Assembly (NCBI RefSeq): GCF_947503415.1
Contig: NZ_CANNDS010000001.1
Span: forward strand, 248,001 to 312,000
Direction of reading: 5' to 3'
Source of the DNA: an uncultured Tateyamaria sp.
Lineage (GTDB): Bacteria > Pseudomonadota > Alphaproteobacteria > Rhodobacterales > Rhodobacteraceae
Length of the DNA: 64,000 nt
In this document: positions 43,596 through 52,453 of the stretch, piece after piece
How the letters are laid out: each line of letters begins with the position of its first letter
How positions within the stretch are numbered: position 1 is the stretch's first letter
Made by a program: the position numbers and the translations under genes
Notes under the pieces: model-generated
The model's input: the letters and a program-made list of their open reading frames with translations, nothing else
Databases searched by the model: none
What the model was told of the DNA's origin: nothing

Positions 43596-45439
43596 CGCAC
43601 ATCTCCATGCCCGAACGCGCGCCGCTGGACATGCCCGCGCAGGACTTTGCGCGCGCGCCGGATTGCGGCAACGCAGGCACGGACCGGCAAGACCCGATCT
43701 GGCGTATGGCCGTGTTTCTGCCCGCCCTTGCGATCACCGGCGCTGTCCTTTGGGGCCTGTACGGGCTGTTTGCGATGTCCGGTATGACCGGCTTCGAATA
43801 CGTGCTTCTGGCACTTATCGGCCTGACCTTCATCTGGGTCACGATCGCCGTGTCCACCGTGGGCGTGGGCCTCGCAGGGCGGCTTGACCCCACCCGCAAA
43901 CCGGCCCCGACGGACCCGCTCGACGTGGCCCTTTTGGTGCCGATCTATAACGAAACGCCCTGGGATGTGTTCGGCAACGCCGCGGCGATGCTTACGGACC
44001 TGACGCGGCAAACCGGGGGACACAGCTACAGCCTGTTCATCCTCAGCGACACGACAGACGAAGACATCGCAGCACAAGAATGGCAGGCATTTGAAGCCCT
44101 GCAAGCCACAGCACCCGTGCCCGTCCACTACCGCCGCCGTGCTGCCAACACTGACAAGAAGGTTGGCAACCTCGAAGACTGGATCACCGGTTGGGGTGCG
44201 GCCTATGAGGCGATGCTGGTGCTGGACGCAGACAGCCTGATGACAGGGCGCGCCATCGACCGATTGTCCACCGAACTGGCGGCAGACCCCAAAGCCGGAC
44301 TGATCCAAAGCTTCCCCCAACTTATCGGCGCGGACACGCTCTTTGCCCGGATGCAGCAATTCTCCAACATCGCCTATGGTTGGCTGCTGGCCGAAGGGCT
44401 TGCGCATTGGGCCCGGACCGAAGGCAACTATTGGGGCCACAACGCCATCATCCGCACCCGCGCCTTCGCGTCTTCTGCGGGTCTGCCACACCTGCGCAGC
44501 CTTTCGGGTCGCACGGATCTGATCCTGTCCCACGATTTCGTCGAAGCCTCTTTGCTACGCCGCTCCGGCTGGCGCGTGCGCTTCCTGCCCCGCATCTCCG
44601 GCAGCTTTGAAGAGACACCCGGCACGCTGATCGACTACGTGATCCGCGACCGGCGCTGGTGCCGCGGCAACCTGCAACACCTGCGCCTTCTGGGCACCCG
44701 CGGTTTGCATGCGGTCAGCCGCTTCCACCTGTTCCAGGGGGCCGCGGCCTACCTGATGTCACCCGCATGGTTCGTCCTGCTTGTCTTCTGGGCGCTTCTG
44801 GGCCGCGACGCGGAAACCAACGTGATCTCCTATTTCAACGAGGCGAATCCGCTGTTCCCCAACTGGCCCCCCGCCATGACGCATATCGACAGCGCCATCT
44901 TCCTCGTTGTGATGTATGCAATGCTGCTCACACCCAAGATCACGTCGGCCATCATCATCGCCGCCAACGGCAAGGCCGTGCGGCTTTTTGGCGGGCGGCG
45001 CATGTTCGCAGGGGCCGTGCTGACAGAGCTTGCCCTGTCCGTGGCCTATGCCCCCATCATGATGATTCAACAGACCAAGGCCGTGATCGGCGGCCTGATC
45101 GGACGCGGCGGCTGGACACCACAAAGTCGCACGGCAACCGCCTATCCGCTGGGCACGCTGCTCAAGTTCCACTGGATCGAAACCGCCCTTGGCACGCTTT
45201 TGCTGCTCGGCCTCGGCTTTGGTCTGATCTCTTGGTGGCTGATCCCCATTGCAGCAAGCCTTGCACTGGCCGTGCCGCTGTCCGCACTCAGCGCCTACCC
45301 GCTTGCGCTCAAAGGCTTCGCCGCCCTCCGGCTCGACAATCCACTGACATTGCGGGAACCCGCGATCGTCGGCAGCGCACGCACGGCCCGCGCAGAAATG
45401 CGCGCGCGGATCGAAGCCAGCAATATCGCCGCGGAGTAA
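43592..45439 (+). CDS. opgH: glucan glucosyltransferase OpgH
   Basis: A 615-residue inner-membrane GT2 enzyme that makes the beta-glucan backbone from UDP-glucose. Features: two N-terminal helices, LLVPIYNETP, VLDADSLMTG (DxD-type), then ISGSFEETPGTL and RDRRWCRGNLQH (the Q/RxxRW motif), and several C-terminal helices. The ATG 43592 overlaps the opgG stop (ATGA); ATGs at 43571 and 43583 are alternatives. It is shorter at the N-terminus than E. coli OpgH (847), as usual in Alphaproteobacteria. Confidence 0.92.
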   Translation: MTHISMPERAPLDMPAQDFARAPDCGNAGTDRQDPIWRMAVFLPALAITGAVLWGLYGLFAMSGMTGFEYVLLALIGLTFIWVTIAVSTVGVGLAGRLDPTRKPAPTDPLDVALLVPIYNETPWDVFGNAAAMLTDLTRQTGGHSYSLFILSDTTDEDIAAQEWQAFEALQATAPVPVHYRRRAANTDKKVGNLEDWITGWGAAYEAMLVLDADSLMTGRAIDRLSTELAADPKAGLIQSFPQLIGADTLFARMQQFSNIAYGWLLAEGLAHWARTEGNYWGHNAIIRTRAFASSAGLPHLRSLSGRTDLILSHDFVEASLLRRSGWRVRFLPRISGSFEETPGTLIDYVIRDRRWCRGNLQHLRLLGTRGLHAVSRFHLFQGAAAYLMSPAWFVLLVFWALLGRDAETNVISYFNEANPLFPNWPPAMTHIDSAIFLVVMYAMLLTPKITSAIIIAANGKAVRLFGGRRMFAGAVLTELALSVAYAPIMMIQQTKAVIGGLIGRGGWTPQSRTATAYPLGTLLKFHWIETALGTLLLLGLGFGLISWWLIPIAASLALAVPLSALSAYPLALKGFAALRLDNPLTLREPAIVGSARTARAEMRARIEASNIAAE

Positions 45440-45604
45440 GGTCTGGTGCCGATGCGGTGCCGGTTGCAGTGTCAGTCAGCCTGCGCAGTCGGGCGCTGGT
45501 GTGCCCGAGTGATCTACCGAGTGGCTGGCAGCTTTTGAAGCGCTCCGCCCTTCGGATCAGCGGTGTGGCTGGCAGCTTTTCTATGAAAAGCTACCCTTGC
45601 CACT

Positions 45605-45637
45605 GACTGCGTCTGCCTACGCAGTCGCAGTCTTTTT
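45605..45637 (+). terminator. intrinsic terminator of the opg operon
   Basis: GACTGCGT-CTGCCT-ACGCAGTC followed by GCAGTCTTTTT. The stem is perfect over 8 pairs. Confidence 0.7.
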
Positions 45638-45689
45638 GTCTCGGAGCCGCCCTCGCTTGGTCTTCAAGAGACGGAGCGACAGCCCATTG

Positions 45690-45743
45690 CCAAGAGAAAT
45701 CGCCGAGGGGCCCCGCGCGCGGGGAGACGGCTATTTCTCTTGG
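45690..45743. repeat. nested inverted repeat, possible structured RNA
   Basis: Outer arms CCAAGAGAAAT (45690-45700) and ATTTCTCTTGG (45733-45743) are fully complementary. Inside are GCCG/CGGC and the 14-base palindrome CCCCGCGCGCGGGG (45711-45724). No gene explains it. Confidence 0.6.
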
Positions 45744-45873
45744 GAAGGGGATGGCACTCTGTCACGCCAAAGATCAGGCAAGGGTGGATCAGAGACAAAA
45801 ACTTTGTCTTGGTGAGCCCGAAGCCAAAAAACACAGAATAGAATGCGCCGTCAGGCGCTCAATCGGATCACGG

Positions 45874-46386
45874 CTATGCGGGCGCCCACGCGACCACAGG
45901 CAAACCACGCTTCAACCAGCCGGGACCGGCCCCCGACCCCAACATACCCTCAGGCACATCAATGATGTTGGTAAAGCCCGCACCGGTCAGGCGGCGCGTC
46001 AATCCCCGCGACCGTACGCCCCGGGCACAGATCAGCGCCACAGCTGTGTCGGTGCGCCCGTCCGTCCGCGCCAAAAGTGCGTCGGTGAAATCGTCGCGGC
46101 GCATGTCGAGGGGTACAGCGCCTTCGCCCACACCCGTCCGCTGCCATTCATCGGGGCGGCGGATGTCGATCAACAGCACATCGCCACTCAATGCAGCAAC
46201 ATGGGCATCTGGCGTGCTTAACGTCCCATCCACGCCGGCCTGCGCCGAGATATTGTACCACCGCGATGCAAACACGGCGCCACCCACAAGGGCCGCGCCG
46301 CCAAGGATACCAAAACCCCGGCGCGTCATGCGCGCCGGAGCGGACGCCCGATCAGTCTTGGAGGTATGTTCGGGCGTCTTGGTCAT
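45874..46386 (-). CDS. exported rhodanese-domain protein
   Basis: A 170-residue protein. The N-terminus has a twin-arginine-like signal (TRRGFGILGGAALVGGAVFA). The rhodanese fold follows, with LLIDIRRPDEWQRTG and the active-site loop CARGVRSR near 119-126. It transfers sulfane sulfur in the periplasm, or uses the fold for binding only. Its start lies 1 base beyond the YHS gene stop, so both form one operon. Confidence 0.85.
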   Translation of the reverse strand: MTKTPEHTSKTDRASAPARMTRRGFGILGGAALVGGAVFASRWYNISAQAGVDGTLSTPDAHVAALSGDVLLIDIRRPDEWQRTGVGEGAVPLDMRRDDFTDALLARTDGRTDTAVALICARGVRSRGLTRRLTGAGFTNIIDVPEGMLGSGAGPGWLKRGLPVVAWAPA

Positions 46387-46387
46387 G

Positions 46388-46918
46388 TCAGCTCTTGGGT
46401 GCTTCGCTGGTGAACTTCGGGATGGTGCTCGACGACGCGGCCTCTGGCTCGATGCTCACCCAGTTGGTTTCGGACTTGTCGATGTTTCCGGGAATATCTT
46501 CCTCCCAAAAACCCACCACCACATCCGTGATGTTCAGGTACAGCTTGTCATCAACGATGCGCCACAGGTTCGGGTTGGCCGGCACCTTGCCGCCCTGTGC
46601 CACGCCATAGGCGCAGTGGCCATCATATTGCGGCGCATAGCGGGCCGGGTCAGCGACAAACTTGTCTCGGTTCTCTTCCGTGGAGAAGGCAAACGTTGCA
46701 CCGTTGTACTCGGCGGTGATGTTTGAGTTGCCGGGCACGCCGGGTGTCTGGGTTTGGCCCACGGGCTTCGCGTCCAGATCGAAATAGGCCACAACGTCAT
46801 AGCCCGATACGGCAAAGCCGGTTTCGTCCACATATTGGTCACCCGCGAAGGCGGCTGACGCAAGGGCCATCGTGCTGGCAGCAGCGGCGGCAAGGGTCAT
46901 GGTAAATCGGTTCATCAT
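46388..46918 (-). CDS. secreted YHS-domain protein
   Basis: A 176-residue protein with a signal peptide ending near AFAG (about residue 25) and a YHS domain, GFAVSGYDVVAYF then FAFSTEENRDKFVADPARYAP, which in some relatives binds metal. GHCAYGVAQGG follows. Two adjacent ATGs begin the gene; AAGGATGA is upstream. Function is unknown; the rhodanese partner suggests a periplasmic redox or sulfur/metal role. Confidence 0.8.
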   Translation of the reverse strand: MMNRFTMTLAAAAASTMALASAAFAGDQYVDETGFAVSGYDVVAYFDLDAKPVGQTQTPGVPGNSNITAEYNGATFAFSTEENRDKFVADPARYAPQYDGHCAYGVAQGGKVPANPNLWRIVDDKLYLNITDVVVGFWEEDIPGNIDKSETNWVSIEPEAASSSTIPKFTSEAPKS

Positions 46919-47070
46919 ACGGGGTCATCCTTTGTCAAACTGGGACCGCCGCGCAGTATCTGCGGCGAATGATGAGACAATAGGGTCGCTCTGTCCAGCT
47001 TGGCAGCCCACCTCGCGCCGATGTGAGGGTGTGCGGGAATGCGTGATCGGAACGACGGGTTTGTTACGGC

Positions 47071-47859
47071 TCAGCGCAGCCGCGGGGGGCGATCCGGGTC
47101 CATACCGGGGGCCGCAGGCTCGGGCGCGCGTGCGGGTGCGGGCTGCGGCAGATCAAAGCGCAGCCCCACCCGGGCAAGCCGTTCCGTCACCGGATCGCGC
47201 GCATCGAAGAACCCGACATCCATTGCTCCGGCCTCGATCCCGGAAAAGGTCAACGCCTCGGAGGCAGCCCGCGCCAGCGCATCCTCGGCCCCCGGGGCAG
47301 CCCCAACAAAGCCTAGCAAATGGCTGCGTGCTCCTTCGGTATCCGTCGTTCCAACCAGATAGGCCGCTTGCGCCAAACCCGTGGCCGTCGCCAGCTTGGT
47401 ATCGAGGGCCAAAATCAACGCATCCGGTAATCCGGCCGGGGCCGACACTTCGGCCAACCGCGCTTCAACCTCGTCCGGGCCATGCCCAAGGGTTTGTGCC
47501 AGCCACCGTACTCCGTCTGCATCAAGCAGAAAGGACGACGGTGCCACATCCAGGTTCAGACCAAGGCCCAATCCCTGCTCCGCCAAAAGCCCCGCAATGA
47601 CGCGGCCCGACAACCCGGCATAAGGCGCCTCTGCTCCGACAAAGGCCGCCAAACGCTCTTCACGATCAAAGACAAGTACCAGCGCCCCCGTGCCGGGATC
47701 AAACACCTGTGGGGTGACCTGATCGCCTTGGGCCTCGCCCTCCAGCAACAAAAACAGTTCCGCATCGCCCAACCGTTCAAAGAATTTCAGGCGCGCGCCA
47801 TCATCCTCGGGGGCGGCCTGCATCGCTGCATGGGCCTGATCCAAAACCGTCTCTGTCAC
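47071..47859 (-). CDS. SseB-family protein
   Basis: A 262-residue protein with the SseB N-terminal domain (LFLLLEGEAQGDQVTPQVF, then LVLVFDREERLAAFV). It starts at GTG 47859, overlapping the UDG-family stop. The C-terminal half is alanine-rich and ends in a proline-rich tail. In other bacteria SseB-type proteins are chaperones or of unknown role. Confidence 0.75.
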   Translation of the reverse strand: MTETVLDQAHAAMQAAPEDDGARLKFFERLGDAELFLLLEGEAQGDQVTPQVFDPGTGALVLVFDREERLAAFVGAEAPYAGLSGRVIAGLLAEQGLGLGLNLDVAPSSFLLDADGVRWLAQTLGHGPDEVEARLAEVSAPAGLPDALILALDTKLATATGLAQAAYLVGTTDTEGARSHLLGFVGAAPGAEDALARAASEALTFSGIEAGAMDVGFFDARDPVTERLARVGLRFDLPQPAPARAPEPAAPGMDPDRPPRLR

Positions 47860-48437
47860 GCCAACACCTCTTGCACACGGGCCCGCAAGACGGGCAACAC
47901 GTCATCCTCGAACCATGGGTTCTTCTTCAACCATCCGGTATTGCGCCACGACGGATGAGGCAAGGGAAAGGCCCGAGGCGCAAAGTCGCGCCATGCGGCC
48001 ACTGTCTCGCGCACCGACATCTTTGTGCCCAAATGCCAGGACTGCGCATAACCGCCAATCAGCAGAACCAAGGGCACATCGCCCACATGGTCCATTACAT
48101 CGGCGCGCCACGTCTTGGCACAGATCTTGGGTGGGGGGCGGTCCGAACCCTTGGCGTCATAGCCCGGAAAACAGAACGCCATCGGCACAATTGCCAGCTT
48201 GTCGCGGTCGTAGAATGTAGCCTCATCCATTCCCAACCAATCACGCAGTCGGTCCCCTGACGGGTCGGTAAAGGGCCGCCCGCTTTCGTGCACCCGCGCA
48301 CCGGGGGCCTGTCCCGCAATCAGGATACGCGCCCCGGGTTTGAACCACGCCACCGGGCGCGGGCTATGTCCCGTCTCGGTCGCCGCAAAACGGTCAGCAC
48401 AGATCGTGCAGGCGCGGATATCATCGGTCAGTCCCAT
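47856..48437 (-). CDS. uracil-DNA glycosylase family protein
   Basis: A 193-residue protein. The UDG-superfamily fold is shown by ILIAGQAPGARVHESGRPF (uracil-binding loop, motif GQxPG) and the C-terminal LPHPSWRN (motif HPS). An N-terminal CTIC/ATETGH segment resembles the four-cysteine iron-sulfur arrangement only partly. The ATG at 48437 has AGGTG 7 bases upstream. The true base target is not known. It is divergent from the arsR-like gene. Confidence 0.8.
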   Translation of the reverse strand: MGLTDDIRACTICADRFAATETGHSPRPVAWFKPGARILIAGQAPGARVHESGRPFTDPSGDRLRDWLGMDEATFYDRDKLAIVPMAFCFPGYDAKGSDRPPPKICAKTWRADVMDHVGDVPLVLLIGGYAQSWHLGTKMSVRETVAAWRDFAPRAFPLPHPSWRNTGWLKKNPWFEDDVLPVLRARVQEVLA

Positions 48438-48445
48438 GGCAAACA

Positions 48446-48469
48446 CCTAAGTAGGGCCAGGCACTTAGG
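48446..48469. promoter_or_regulatory. inverted repeat between UDG and ArsR genes
   Basis: CCTAAGT-10 bases-ACTTAGG, perfect 7-base arms, just upstream of the UDG-family ATG. Possible operator; no ligand can be named. Confidence 0.35.
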
Positions 48470-48474
48470 CAATT

Positions 48475-48534
48475 ACTTCGACGATTACCGAAATGAGTCT
48501 TGCCTCCCGCAATCATTTCGACAATTCTAGAAAT
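48475..48534. promoter_or_regulatory. paired ArsR-type operators
   Basis: ACTTCGACGATTACCGAAAT (48475-48494) and ATTTCGACAATTCTAGAAAT (48515-48534) share the TTCGA-x6-GAAA dyad, 40 bases apart. The second ends exactly at the arsR ATG (48535). Confidence 0.55.
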
Positions 48535-48873
48535 ATGAAAATAGATTCGCACCACCCCCTCGACCTGACCCGAGCCGCCGCCGCCTTTGCCGCGCTCGGC
48601 TCCGAACAGCGGCTGTCGGTCCTTCGCACCCTTGTCCGCGCAGGCCCCGAGGGGCTGAGCATCGGCACTCTGGGCGACCGCACTGGCGTCACCGGCTCGA
48701 CGCTTACGCATCACGTCAAAATCCTGAACAGCGCGGGCCTTGTCACCCAAGCCCGCCAAGGCCGCTCCATCATCTGCGCCGCCGTCGCCTTTGACGAAGT
48801 GCAGGACCTTGCCGACTTCCTTCTCACCGAATGCTGTGCAGACAGCCCAGACACGGATCACACCCATGGCTGA
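48535..48873 (+). CDS. ArsR-family transcriptional repressor
   Basis: A 112-residue winged-helix protein: LGSEQRLSVLRTLVRAGPEG, then GVTGSTLTHHVKILNSAGLV (recognition helix). The C-terminus has TECCADSPDTDHTHG with two adjacent cysteines and histidines, a possible metalloid site. The ATG at 48535 is preferred to 48493 because the earlier start would place an operator inside the gene. The end overlaps the permease start by 8 bases, implying joint control. Confidence 0.85.
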   Translation: MKIDSHHPLDLTRAAAAFAALGSEQRLSVLRTLVRAGPEGLSIGTLGDRTGVTGSTLTHHVKILNSAGLVTQARQGRSIICAAVAFDEVQDLADFLLTECCADSPDTDHTHG

Positions 48874-49897
48874 CACGACGTCCCCAACCTCCAGCCCGCG
48901 CCTCTGGGCACGCATCGACCGCGTCTGGCTCGCCGCTGCCATCATCGTGACACTTGTCGCAATCGTCGACTTCCCCCGCACCGATGACGTGGTCATTTTC
49001 GCCGCCAAAGCCCTGCTGGGCACCTTGCCCTTCATCGCCTTCGCGGTCTTCGCCATCGCCTATCTCAAGGCCACGGGTGCTGAAAACCTCCTCGCGCGGG
49101 CCTTCGAAGGCAACCCCGCCCGCATGATCGTCATGGCCGCCCTGCTGGGTGGCCTCTCCCCCTTCTGCTCGTGCGAGGTGATCCCCTTCATCGCCGCCCT
49201 TCTGGCCGTCGGCGCACCGCTTGGCGCGGTTATGGCCTTCTGGCTCGCCTCCCCGCTGATGGACCCAGCCATGTTCGCCATCACCACCGGGGCCATCACG
49301 CTGGACTTCGCCATCGCCAAGACCTTTGCCGCCGTGGCGCTTGGCCTCTTTGGAGGCTTCGGCACGCTCCTTCTGTCACGCACGCCCATCTTCACCGACC
49401 CCTTGCGCGAAAAGCCCGCCGTGGGTGGCTGCTGCGGCGTCAAGGCACCATTTTCGGCCACGCCTGTCTGGACATTCTGGAAAGTGCCCGAGCGGGTGCA
49501 GATCTTCCGCCACGCGGGGCTCGACAACGGGATCTTCCTGCTGAAATGGCTCACACTGGCCTATACAATCGAGGCGCTGATGGTGTTCTACATGCCTGCC
49601 GACTTCATCGCCAACGTGCTGGGTGGCGGCGGTTTGGGCACCATCCTGCTGGGGTCACTTGTGGGCATGCCCGCCTACCTCAATGGCTATGCGGCCGCAC
49701 CCCTGATCGGCGACCTGCTGGATCAGGGCATGGCACCCGGTGCCGCGATGTCCTTCATGATTGCAGGCGGTGTCAGCTCGATCCCCGCAGCACTTGCTGT
49801 CTGGGCCTTGGTCAAACCGCGCGTTTTCGGGGCCTATCTGGGCTTTGCACTTGCCGGGTCCGTGTTGGCAGGCATCGCATGGCAGGTGATTTCCTAG
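48866..49897 (+). CDS. ArsP/DUF318-family permease
   Basis: A 343-residue membrane protein with about nine helices. It carries the diagnostic GGLSPFCSCEVIPFIAALL (CSC motif) and AFWLASPLMDPAMF, repeated in the second half as GSLVGMPAYLNGYAAAP. ArsP proteins export trivalent organoarsenicals; other DUF318 members may handle other metals. A GCCG-VKA loop with CC (VGGCCGVKAP) lies in the central cytosolic region. Controlled with the ArsR-type repressor. Confidence 0.85.
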   Translation: MADTTSPTSSPRLWARIDRVWLAAAIIVTLVAIVDFPRTDDVVIFAAKALLGTLPFIAFAVFAIAYLKATGAENLLARAFEGNPARMIVMAALLGGLSPFCSCEVIPFIAALLAVGAPLGAVMAFWLASPLMDPAMFAITTGAITLDFAIAKTFAAVALGLFGGFGTLLLSRTPIFTDPLREKPAVGGCCGVKAPFSATPVWTFWKVPERVQIFRHAGLDNGIFLLKWLTLAYTIEALMVFYMPADFIANVLGGGGLGTILLGSLVGMPAYLNGYAAAPLIGDLLDQGMAPGAAMSFMIAGGVSSIPAALAVWALVKPRVFGAYLGFALAGSVLAGIAWQVIS

Positions 49898-49931
49898 ATC
49901 GCGCCGACCAAAACAAACCCCATCCACCATC

Positions 49932-49963
49932 ACGTCCCGGTCACTTCAGCGTGGCGGGGACGT
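49932..49963 (+). terminator. stem-loop after the permease gene
   Basis: ACGTCCC ... GGGACGT, 7-base arms around an 18-base loop, followed 9 bases later by TTTT. Weak terminator. Confidence 0.35.
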
Positions 49964-50088
49964 GCCACTGTCTTTTCCCCAGCAACAATACCTGCCGAAA
50001 CCTATACATTTAACATGACTTTGGACATAATATCGTCAAAGTCGGTGATTAGACCGTTAAGACGCCTCTGGTAAGGAGGGCACCGGTT

Positions 50089-50107
50089 CCCCACTTCTTC
50101 GGTGGGG
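50089..50107 (+). other. stem-loop in the kpsT leader
   Basis: CCCCAC-TTCTTCG-GTGGGG, 6-base stem, 28 bases before the ATG. Role unknown; it may influence translation of the capsule gene. Confidence 0.35.
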
Positions 50108-50135
50108 GCAGAGCAGACACCGCGGAGCAACGGGG

Positions 50136-50795
50136 ATGCTGGAATTCGAAAACGTATCCAAGTCCTTCTGGACGGGCACACAGCGCAAGGTGATCCTTGA
50201 CCGTGTGTCTTTCCGGGTGGAATTGGGCCATTCCTTTGGCGTTCTGGCCCCCAACGGCACGGGCAAGACGACGCTGATCAACATGATGGCGGGCCTCGAA
50301 AAACCGGACGAGGGCGAAATTCGTCGGATGTGCAACATCTCGTTCCCGCTGGGGTTCATGGGCGGTGTGCTGCCCAAGATCTCGGCGCTGGAAAACTCCC
50401 GCTATATCGCGCGGCTGTACGGGCTTGATCCCGACTATGTCGAAAGCTTCTGCCGCTGGCTGTGCAATCTAGGCGAATATTTCGACCAGCCGCTTGGCAC
50501 CTATTCATCGGGCATGCGGGCACGGTTTTCATTCGCGCTGATGCTGGCGCTCGACTTTGACATTTACCTGATCGACGAAGGGATGCCGTCCTCCACGGAC
50601 GTTGACTTCAACCGCAAGGCGGGCGAAGTGCTGCAGGAACGGCTGCGCACCACTACCATTATCATCGTGTCACACCAGGCCCAGACGCTCGAAAAGTTCG
50701 CGCGCTCTGCCGCAGTGCTGCTCGACGGCAAACTGCATATGTTCGACACGCTCGAAGAGGCGAAACGGCTCTATGACTACGAAACCCAAAGCTAG
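50136..50795 (+). CDS. capsular polysaccharide ABC transporter ATPase (KpsT-like)
   Basis: A 219-residue ATPase: GVLAPNGTGKTTLINMMAG (Walker A), YSSGMRARFSFALML (signature, degenerate as in KpsT/Wzt), IYLIDEGMPS (Walker B) and IIVSHQAQ (His switch). This group powers export of capsule or O-antigen polymers. The permease partner (KpsM-like) is not visible in the window. Its end overlaps the KpsE-like gene by 23 bases. Confidence 0.88.
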   Translation: MLEFENVSKSFWTGTQRKVILDRVSFRVELGHSFGVLAPNGTGKTTLINMMAGLEKPDEGEIRRMCNISFPLGFMGGVLPKISALENSRYIARLYGLDPDYVESFCRWLCNLGEYFDQPLGTYSSGMRARFSFALMLALDFDIYLIDEGMPSSTDVDFNRKAGEVLQERLRTTTIIIVSHQAQTLEKFARSAAVLLDGKLHMFDTLEEAKRLYDYETQS

Positions 50796-52452
50796 AAAAT
50801 TCCGCATAAAACGGAACGCACCCGCGCTTGGCAGCGCGGCGGCCGCCTCTGCGCGTGATGACGAAAGCCAGGACGCGCCAGCCCCCCCGGCCCGGCCTCA
50901 GGCCCAAGCCAAACCAAATCCGCCCGCTCAGGATGGTGAGGTTGCCTCGGCCAAACAGGTGCAAAGCGAGAACTCAATCGATGCCATCCGACAGGAAGGG
51001 CTGACAGGGCGACAATTGCGCATGGCACGGCGGGTCGCGCAAAAGCACGGGCTTGCCCCGACATCCGACTTTGATGCGGTCCGCCTGTTGCGGGCCAAGG
51101 GGATTGACCCCTTCCAGCGGTCCAACATGCTGGAACTCGTGGTCCCGCAGGCCGGTGCCGAACAGCATGAGGGCGGCGCGCCTGATGCCTTTGCCAACCT
51201 GCCCGCCACCACCGGTGGCGCTGGTGCTGCGCGCAATCAATTGCCGCAAACAGTGCCGGTCAAACCACAGCAACTCCCCTCGACAGAGCTGAGCCCGGCC
51301 GAGCGCCGGAGCCAGGAAATACAGAACATCCAGCGCGACATCGCGCGCCGTCGTCGCAAGAAGATGGGCCTGCTGCTTGTCCGCCTCGCCTTCTTCGTGA
51401 TCCTGCCGACGTTCATCGCAGGCTACTATTTCTACAACATCGCCACGCCGATGTACGCCACCAAGTCCGAATTCCTCATCATACAGAACGAAGGATCGGG
51501 CGGCGCGGGCCCCCTTGGTGGGCTTCTGCCCACGCAATTCGCCACCAATGCCGACAGCATCGCGGTGCAGGGCTTTTTGCAATCCAAGGACGCCATGCTC
51601 CGCCTTGACCGCGATGTCGGCTTCAAGTCGCACTTTACGCAGGACTGGATCGACCCGATCCAGCGTCTCAGCGATGCGCCGACGAATGAAGAGGCGTACA
51701 AGACCTACAAGAAGAACGTCAAAATCGGCTATGACCCGACCGAAGGCATGATCCGCATGGAAGTCGCCGCTGCCGATCCGCAGGTGTCAGCCGAGTTCTC
51801 CAGCCAGTTGATCGACTATGCCGAGCAGCGCGTGAACAACCTTTCGGCTCAAAAGCGTGACGACCAGATGCGCGACGCCCGCGAAGGGTTTGAACGCGCC
51901 GAGGTTGAGCGTCGTGCCGCACAGGAAAACCTTGTGCGCCTGCAGATTCAGGGCTCCACCCTTGATCCCGAAGGCGTCATCGCATCGCTGCGCACGCAAA
52001 TCGGTCAGCTTGAGACCCAGATCATCGAGAAAGAGATCGAGTTGGCCAGCCTGCTGAACAACGCACGCCCCAACCAGTCCCGTGTGGACGGCGCGCGTGG
52101 CACGCTTGAGATCTACAAGAACCAACTGGCCCTTCTGAACAACAAGATGACCGACGTGTCGCAGGGTGAAAACTCATTGGCGGAACTGGCGGCCAACATC
52201 CAGATCGCGCAGGCTGACCTCGCGGCACGCGACATGATGCTGCAATCGGCCTTGCAACAGATGGAACAGTCCCGCGTCGAAGCCTCGCGGCAGGTGCGCT
52301 ATCTCACAGTGGCGGTCGAACCCATCGCCCCGGAAGAGCCCACCTACCCCCGCGCCTTCGAAAACACGATCTTGGCTTTTCTGGTCTTTGCAGGCATCTA
52401 TCTGATGATCTCGCTCACTGCGTCGATCCTCAGAGAACAGGTGACAAGCTAG
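50773..52452 (+). CDS. KpsE-like capsule export protein
   Basis: A 559-residue inner-membrane/periplasmic adaptor of polysaccharide export. A long basic and alanine/proline-rich cytosolic N-terminus (1-195) comes first. Helix LLLVRLAFFVILPTFIAGYYF near 198-218, a Wzz-like periplasmic domain (MYATKSEFLI, then coiled coil about 360-520) and a C-terminal helix near 530-550 follow. The N-terminal extension is longer than in E. coli KpsE (about 380 aa). It overlaps the ATPase gene, and the kdsA ATG begins 2 bases after its stop. Confidence 0.85.
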   Translation: MTTKPKARKFRIKRNAPALGSAAAASARDDESQDAPAPPARPQAQAKPNPPAQDGEVASAKQVQSENSIDAIRQEGLTGRQLRMARRVAQKHGLAPTSDFDAVRLLRAKGIDPFQRSNMLELVVPQAGAEQHEGGAPDAFANLPATTGGAGAARNQLPQTVPVKPQQLPSTELSPAERRSQEIQNIQRDIARRRRKKMGLLLVRLAFFVILPTFIAGYYFYNIATPMYATKSEFLIIQNEGSGGAGPLGGLLPTQFATNADSIAVQGFLQSKDAMLRLDRDVGFKSHFTQDWIDPIQRLSDAPTNEEAYKTYKKNVKIGYDPTEGMIRMEVAAADPQVSAEFSSQLIDYAEQRVNNLSAQKRDDQMRDAREGFERAEVERRAAQENLVRLQIQGSTLDPEGVIASLRTQIGQLETQIIEKEIELASLLNNARPNQSRVDGARGTLEIYKNQLALLNNKMTDVSQGENSLAELAANIQIAQADLAARDMMLQSALQQMEQSRVEASRQVRYLTVAVEPIAPEEPTYPRAFENTILAFLVFAGIYLMISLTASILREQVTS

Positions 52453-52453
52453 T

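Larger units (their letters stand above)
45440..45873. other. gene-free stretch with repeats and hairpins
   Basis: No believable gene. It holds a 16-base direct repeat GTGGCTGGCAGCTTTT (45521-45536 and 45565-45580), the opgH terminator (45605-45637) and a large nested stem-loop (45690-45743). Confidence 0.7.
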
